The position numbers and the translations under genes were made by a program. From positions 117,012-127,011 of the forward strand of contig JAWQFJ010001281.1 of NCBI GenBank assembly GCA_034096865.1: a stretch of 10,000 bases of DNA, read 5' to 3'. Source of the DNA: Theodoxus fluviatilis. Lineage: Eukaryota; Mollusca; Gastropoda; Cycloneritida; Neritidae. The notes below the pieces were generated by a model. It did not search any database, was not told the DNA's origin, and saw nothing but the letters and a program-made list of their open reading frames with translations. Positions 9,295-10,000 of the stretch are shown piece after piece (position 1 is the stretch's first letter; each line of letters starts with the position of its first letter).

Positions 9295-9519
9295 ACACAC
9301 ACACACACACATGCACACTCCACATAATTTTACTTGAGAAAAGACAAGCACATTTTGCACCGACCAGATCTGGTTCCCTATCCAAGAACGCTGCCACTCT
9401 GCCAACATCCCCAGCCTTGATGGCGCTGGCAAACTCCCTGGCAGATTCTGACAGTTCTGACCCCCAGGTGCCTTGGGACCGCAATGCAGCTCTCAGAAGC
9501 TCTCCCAGGCTTGACAGAC
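719..9519 (-). CDS. Ankyrin-repeat protein gene, partial, five exons; possibly Mind bomb (MIB)-like E3 ligase
   Basis: Minus-strand join of 9519-9365, 5723-5575, 4530-4374, 2400-2240 and 845-719, 749 coding bases, partial at both ends. It encodes about six to seven consecutive ankyrin repeats. Signature pieces in order are [78 protein letters not shown] and [11 protein letters not shown]. Phases fit at every junction (0, 2, 0, 2). Repeat lengths across joins are 33, 33, 33, 33, 35 and 36 residues. The longer units, and the order [10 protein letters not shown] then a long helix linker then [19 protein letters not shown], recall the ankyrin block of MIB2/MIB1, which ubiquitinate Notch ligands in the cytoplasm. 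That family identity is from remembered family pattern, not a search, and other large ankyrin proteins are possible. The MIB/HERC2, ZZ and RING domains needed for certainty are not in the window. Introns are 3641, 1044, 1973 and 1394 bases, filled with repeats. Confidence 0.8.
1325..1418 (+). repeat. Dispersed repeat, copy 1 (about 94 bp)
   Basis: It aligns in the same orientation with 3166-3260 at roughly three quarters identity with one gap. Identical blocks are AGGTGGTTTGAAT at the start, GCCTCTTTGGCTGC near the middle and CCCCTGGCTGA at the end. Both copies are intronic to the ankyrin gene. No terminal inverted repeats or poly-A tail are seen, so the class is unknown; a SINE or MITE fragment is possible. 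The strand given is arbitrary. Confidence 0.75.
1588..1737 (+). repeat. Imperfect CAG then ATC/GTC trinucleotide tract
   Basis: Five CAG units are followed by degenerate CATTGT, CATCAT and ACCATC units. The same order, CAG run then ATC/ACC units, appears twice more in the window (near 6965 and 7695). Overlapping open frames on both strands (1420-1800 and 1535-1732) are Ile/Thr/Met-rich artefacts of the repeat. Confidence 0.85.
2027..2089 (+). repeat. GGAT array followed by a conserved repeat tail
   Basis: Imperfect GGAT units (2027-2054) lead into TGGCCTATCAGCC and on to 2089. This 30-base tail (2060-2089) matches 9971-10000 at 22 of 30 positions. There the tail also follows a tetranucleotide array, but of ACTG units. 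A tetranucleotide array beside a fixed flank is typical of microsatellite-bearing mobile elements in molluscs; the assignment is inference. Confidence 0.6.
2240..2400 (-). CDS. Ankyrin gene exon D
   Basis: The acceptor is TTGTTGTCTTCAG before 2400. The exon starts in phase 0 with [20 protein letters not shown] and carries one 35-residue ankyrin unit ([14 protein letters not shown]) and the start of the next ([13 protein letters not shown]). Two donors compete: after 2244 (A|GTGAGT, the stronger signal, phase 1) or after 2240 (GA|GTAACC, phase 2). Only the 2240 donor fits the acceptor at 845, creating an Asp codon and a 36-residue ankyrin unit, so it was chosen here. The extra residues relative to the 33 consensus, with the SPDLDL segment, are the main reason for proposing a MIB-like identity. 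Confidence 0.85.
2599..2636 (+). repeat. G-rich tract with G-quadruplex potential
   Basis: There are six G runs of 3 to 7 bases, separated by single C or T bases: G6 C G3 T G7 T G5 T G5 T G6. This exceeds the usual four-run requirement for an intramolecular G-quadruplex with one-base loops. On the minus strand, the transcribed sense of the ankyrin gene, it reads as a C-rich tract inside an intron. Confidence 0.85.
3166..3260 (+). repeat. Dispersed repeat, copy 2 (about 95 bp)
   Basis: This is the partner of 1325-1418 in the same orientation. The shared region stops at CCCCTGGCTGA. The following bases are locally more GC-rich and contain two short similar motifs (TTTGAATCGAACG at about 3299 and GGTTTGAATCGG at about 3360) that the other copy lacks. 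Confidence 0.75.
4374..4530 (-). CDS. Ankyrin gene exon C
   Basis: The acceptor is CATTCTTTTTGTTCCAG before 4530 and the donor is GG|GTAAGG after 4374; both are good matches to consensus. The first base completes a codon from exon B, then 52 whole codons follow, ending in phase 0. This is the best-conserved ankyrin sequence of the window: [20 protein letters not shown], then [20 protein letters not shown], then [12 protein letters not shown]. The join to exon D (ISKR followed by DINGQTAVY) keeps the 33-residue period exactly. In the transcript direction the acceptor lies about 240 bases after the near end of the perfect CCAT array. Confidence 0.93.
4570..4905 (+). repeat. Large CCAT (ATCC) tetranucleotide microsatellite
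   Basis: The perfect part runs from 4769 to 4905, about 34 uninterrupted units. Upstream, 4570-4768 is a decayed mix of CCAT, CTGC, CTGT and CCGT units. The array is open in every frame and yields Ser-Ile-His-Pro frames on one strand and Trp-Met-Asp-Gly frames on the other; these are not genes. The younger perfect core next to a mutated shoulder suggests repeated expansion at one end. Confidence 0.97.
5257..5301 (+). repeat. C11-A34 homopolymer junction
   Basis: Eleven C are followed directly by 34 A. A long A run can mark the 3' end of a retroposed sequence on the plus strand. No recognisable retroposon body was identified to its left, and the C run makes simple slippage equally likely. Confidence 0.85.
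5575..5723 (-). CDS. Ankyrin gene exon B
   Basis: The acceptor is strong: a pyrimidine run TCTCTCTCCTCAG precedes 5723. The donor after 5575 reads AA|GTACGT. The exon starts in phase 0 and ends with two bases of a codon. It encodes IRQVIRGG, then a full ankyrin unit [20 protein letters not shown] and its loop, then the start of the next unit, TPLILAVD. The split codon joins to the first base of exon C to make Asn, giving the classic DNGHFGVV helix. A longer open frame overlaps this exon on the same strand in another register (5375-5677), but it has no ankyrin character and is a shadow. Confidence 0.88.
6161..6300 (+). repeat. Purine-rich (GA/G) tract followed by TG dinucleotide tract
   Basis: A GAGAGG-rich purine run (about 6172-6208, ending in ten G) passes directly into TGTGTG. 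After a purine-rich spacer an imperfect TG tract follows (about 6269-6299). Mirror-type purine tracts beside TG runs can adopt non-B structures. No gene is present. Confidence 0.75.
6915..7760 (+). repeat. Decayed CAG / ATC / ACC repeat region with higher-order duplication
   Basis: CAG units near 6955-6990 lead into more than 700 bases rich in TCATCA, CACCAT and CAACA units, with the purest ACC/ATC part at 7330-7450. A 34-base unit at 7127-7160 (AAAGCAAC followed later by TGTCATCA) recurs at 7651-7684 with 28 of 34 identities. A shorter relative lies at about 7515-7540. So the tract contains duplicated blocks, not just slippage. The Thr/Ile-rich frame 7237-7569 and its Gly/Asp- or Val/Met-rich complements are repeat artefacts. 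Confidence 0.8.
8175..8272 (+). repeat. Compound simple-repeat patch (CA, CTGT, CCAT, CCCACC, CT)
   Basis: There is a short succession of CACACA, CTGTCTGTCTGTCTGT, CCATCCATCCAT, CCCACCC and CTCTCTCT. Each block is under about 20 bases. It marks the left border of the coding-like stretch that begins near 8282. Confidence 0.7.
8282..8594 (+). pseudogene. Unrecognised coding-like stretch, frameshifted (left part)
   Basis: A plus-strand frame of 66 codons starts at ATG 8282 ([20 protein letters not shown], then Ala/Glu/Ser/Cys-rich) and stops at 8482. In a different frame, from about 8465, a well-composed charged segment follows, [20 protein letters not shown] then [17 protein letters not shown]. 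It stops where the hairpin element begins. Base composition is less AT-rich than the flanks. I do not recognise the family. It could be a decayed transposon ORF or a processed pseudogene, or simply chance frames. Confidence 0.25.
8599..8787. mobile_element. GC-rich long hairpin; foldback / MITE candidate
   Basis: The two halves are inverted copies. Bases 8622-8663 and 8714-8755 are perfectly complementary over 42 bases. The pairing extends outward to TGTTCACGAG at 8599-8608 and its complement at 8778-8787, with one extra copy of an AGCGCT-containing unit in the right arm. Inward it extends to AAAGCGC/GCGCTTT (8673-8679 / 8693-8699), leaving an apex of about 13 bases. AGCGCT, itself a palindrome, occurs seven times. 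GTTAG lies on both sides (8591-8595 and 8796-8800) and could be a 5-bp target-site duplication, although the bases between it and the arms do not pair. The element is much richer in CpG than its surroundings. No transposase is encoded, so it would be non-autonomous. Confidence 0.8.
8863..9123 (+). pseudogene. Unrecognised coding-like stretch (right part)
   Basis: This is an open plus-strand frame of about 86 codons between a stop at 8860 and TAG at 9121. It includes [20 protein letters not shown], then [20 protein letters not shown] and a basic end. A minus-strand frame of similar size overlaps (8706-9059) and runs into the hairpin, so the coding strand is not certain. It may belong with 8282-8594, the hairpin having inserted between them. 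The family is not recognised. Confidence 0.22.
9227..9310 (+). repeat. (TC)33 followed by an AC tract
   Basis: Thirty-three perfect TC units (9227-9292) are joined through AG to about eight AC units. In the ankyrin transcript direction it reads (GT)n then (GA)n and lies about 55 bases inside the intron after exon A. The apparent Arg-Glu repeat protein on the minus strand across this array is an artefact. Confidence 0.97.
9365..9519 (-). CDS. Ankyrin gene exon A (most 5' exon in the window)
   Basis: The acceptor reads TTGTTGTTGCCAG before 9519. The exon begins with two bases finishing a codon, so the preceding exon must end in phase 1. It encodes about 51 residues: a leucine-rich lead ([14 protein letters not shown]), a Ser/Glu linker, then a degenerate first ankyrin unit [20 protein letters not shown] ending in PDL. 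The donor is uncertain. Ending at 9365 (phase 0, intron starting GTCGGT) gives exactly 33 residues to the next repeat and fits exon B. GTCGGT is a poor donor, however. GTGCAA four bases further on and GTAAAA at about 9335 look better but give phase 1, which does not fit exon B. The exon is followed in the intron by an AC/CT array starting about 55 bases downstream of the donor. Confidence 0.72.
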
Positions 9520-10000
9520 CTGGCAACAACAATTGGGTAATTAGGTGTTTATGTGGTGATGAGTTGTAATGAAGTGTCCTTGAAATTGTAAAAGGGTGAT
9601 CTACACAGAGCTTCCAAACAAAATGGTGACCCGTTTTCACAAACTGAGTCTTAACTCGCACTGCAGCAAAAGCGCAATAGAGGCTGACAATGTGATGAGG
9701 GTGGATTTTGTGCATTTTGATGTTTAGGCAAAACTGAATCATATATACACTTAATTTTGATAATCAAATGTTGGAAAATTTCTTTTTAGCTTAAAAAATA
9801 CAATAAATTGCACTTCATTGCACCTATCCATTAGCAGAACAAGATTTGCTTTGTCTCAAATAGCCCATTTTCGACAGTCGTTTTCCTCCAGTAACTGTAC
9901 CTAGATGCCATGATGTTATATACTAGCTGTTACCAGAATACATGAATGACTGACTGGCTGACTGACTGAATTGCCTTTCAGCCATTGGAGGCTGTGCAAG
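9520..10000 (-). other. Intron upstream of exon A
   Basis: No coding exon could be supported. A preceding exon ending in phase 1 is required but probably lies beyond the right edge. The last 54 bases are a repeat (see 9947-10000). Confidence 0.55.
9947..10000 (+). repeat. ACTG array followed by a conserved repeat tail (cut by window edge)
   Basis: Imperfect ACTG units are followed by TTGCCTTTCAGCC and on to the edge. The 30-base tail equals 2060-2089 at 22 positions. The different tetranucleotide (ACTG here, GGAT there) beside the same tail argues for a repeat family whose internal array varies. Confidence 0.6.

Larger units (their letters stand above)
5724..9364 (-). other. Long intron between ankyrin exons A and B
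   Basis: This is assumed to be one intron because exon A to exon B gives an exact 33-residue repeat. 5724-6160 and 6301-6910 are AT-rich, with no feature beyond a small 8-bp hairpin at 6057-6090. 7761-8200 has frames on the minus strand without recognisable domains. The rest is taken up by the repeats and the coding-like stretches listed separately. An undetected small exon cannot be excluded, since the exon A donor is weak. Confidence 0.55.

Noticed and set aside
9083..9742. 219-codon minus-strand frame containing an Arg-Glu run
   Set aside because: Only the middle part (9365-9519) is an exon. The rest is intron read-through and the CT array.
9925..10000. Possible upstream exon beginning with ATG GCT GAA on the minus strand and ending in a phase-1 GTAACA donor
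   Set aside because: The phase fits exon A, but the sequence is the ACTG array plus a tail shared with 2060-2089, so it is better explained as a repeat.

Overview
This window reads as animal nuclear DNA, most likely from a mollusc-like invertebrate. The coding sequence is thin and split by long introns. There is a decayed non-LTR retrotransposon, many simple-sequence arrays and several dispersed repeats. No bacterial-style gene, operon, rRNA or tRNA was found. The mollusc guess is inference from repeat style (CCAT, CAG/ATC and ACTG arrays, an RTE-like LINE) and from the type of ankyrin gene.

The one convincing host gene is on the minus strand and enters and leaves the window as a fragment. 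Five short exons (9519-9365, 5723-5575, 4530-4374, 2400-2240, 845-719) join into about 250 residues of nearly pure ankyrin repeat. Exon phases fit from one to the next. Across the junctions the ankyrin repeat length comes out at 33 residues, or 35-36 in two C-terminal units. The two longer units and the pattern of the last three repeats resemble the ankyrin block of Mind bomb (MIB1/MIB2-type) E3 ubiquitin ligases. The N-terminal MIB/HERC2-ZZ part and the C-terminal RING part would lie outside the window, so this assignment is tentative.

Layout by region. 1-495: 3' part of a reverse transcriptase of a LINE, minus strand, frameshifted. 719-845: ankyrin exon E. 846-2239: intron with a dispersed-repeat copy (1325-1418), a CAG/ATC-rich tract (1588-1737) and a GGAT array with a conserved tail (2027-2089). 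2240-2400: exon D. 2401-4373: intron with a G-rich tract (2599-2636) and the second copy of the dispersed repeat (3166-3260). 4374-4530: exon C. 4531-5574: intron with a large CCAT array (to 4905) and a C11-A34 run. 5575-5723: exon B. 5724-9364: long intron with purine/GT tracts, a decayed CAG/ATC/ACC region (6915-7760), weak plus-strand coding-like stretches (8282-9123) interrupted by a striking 189-bp hairpin (8599-8787), and a CT/AC array. 9365-9519: exon A. 9520-10000: intron, ending in a second copy of the microsatellite-plus-tail repeat.

The most notable observations are the GC-rich near-perfect hairpin with seven AGCGCT palindromes (a foldback/MITE candidate with a possible 5-bp target duplication), two previously unnamed dispersed repeat pairs, and splice-site ambiguities in the ankyrin gene that the reading phase and repeat length help to settle.
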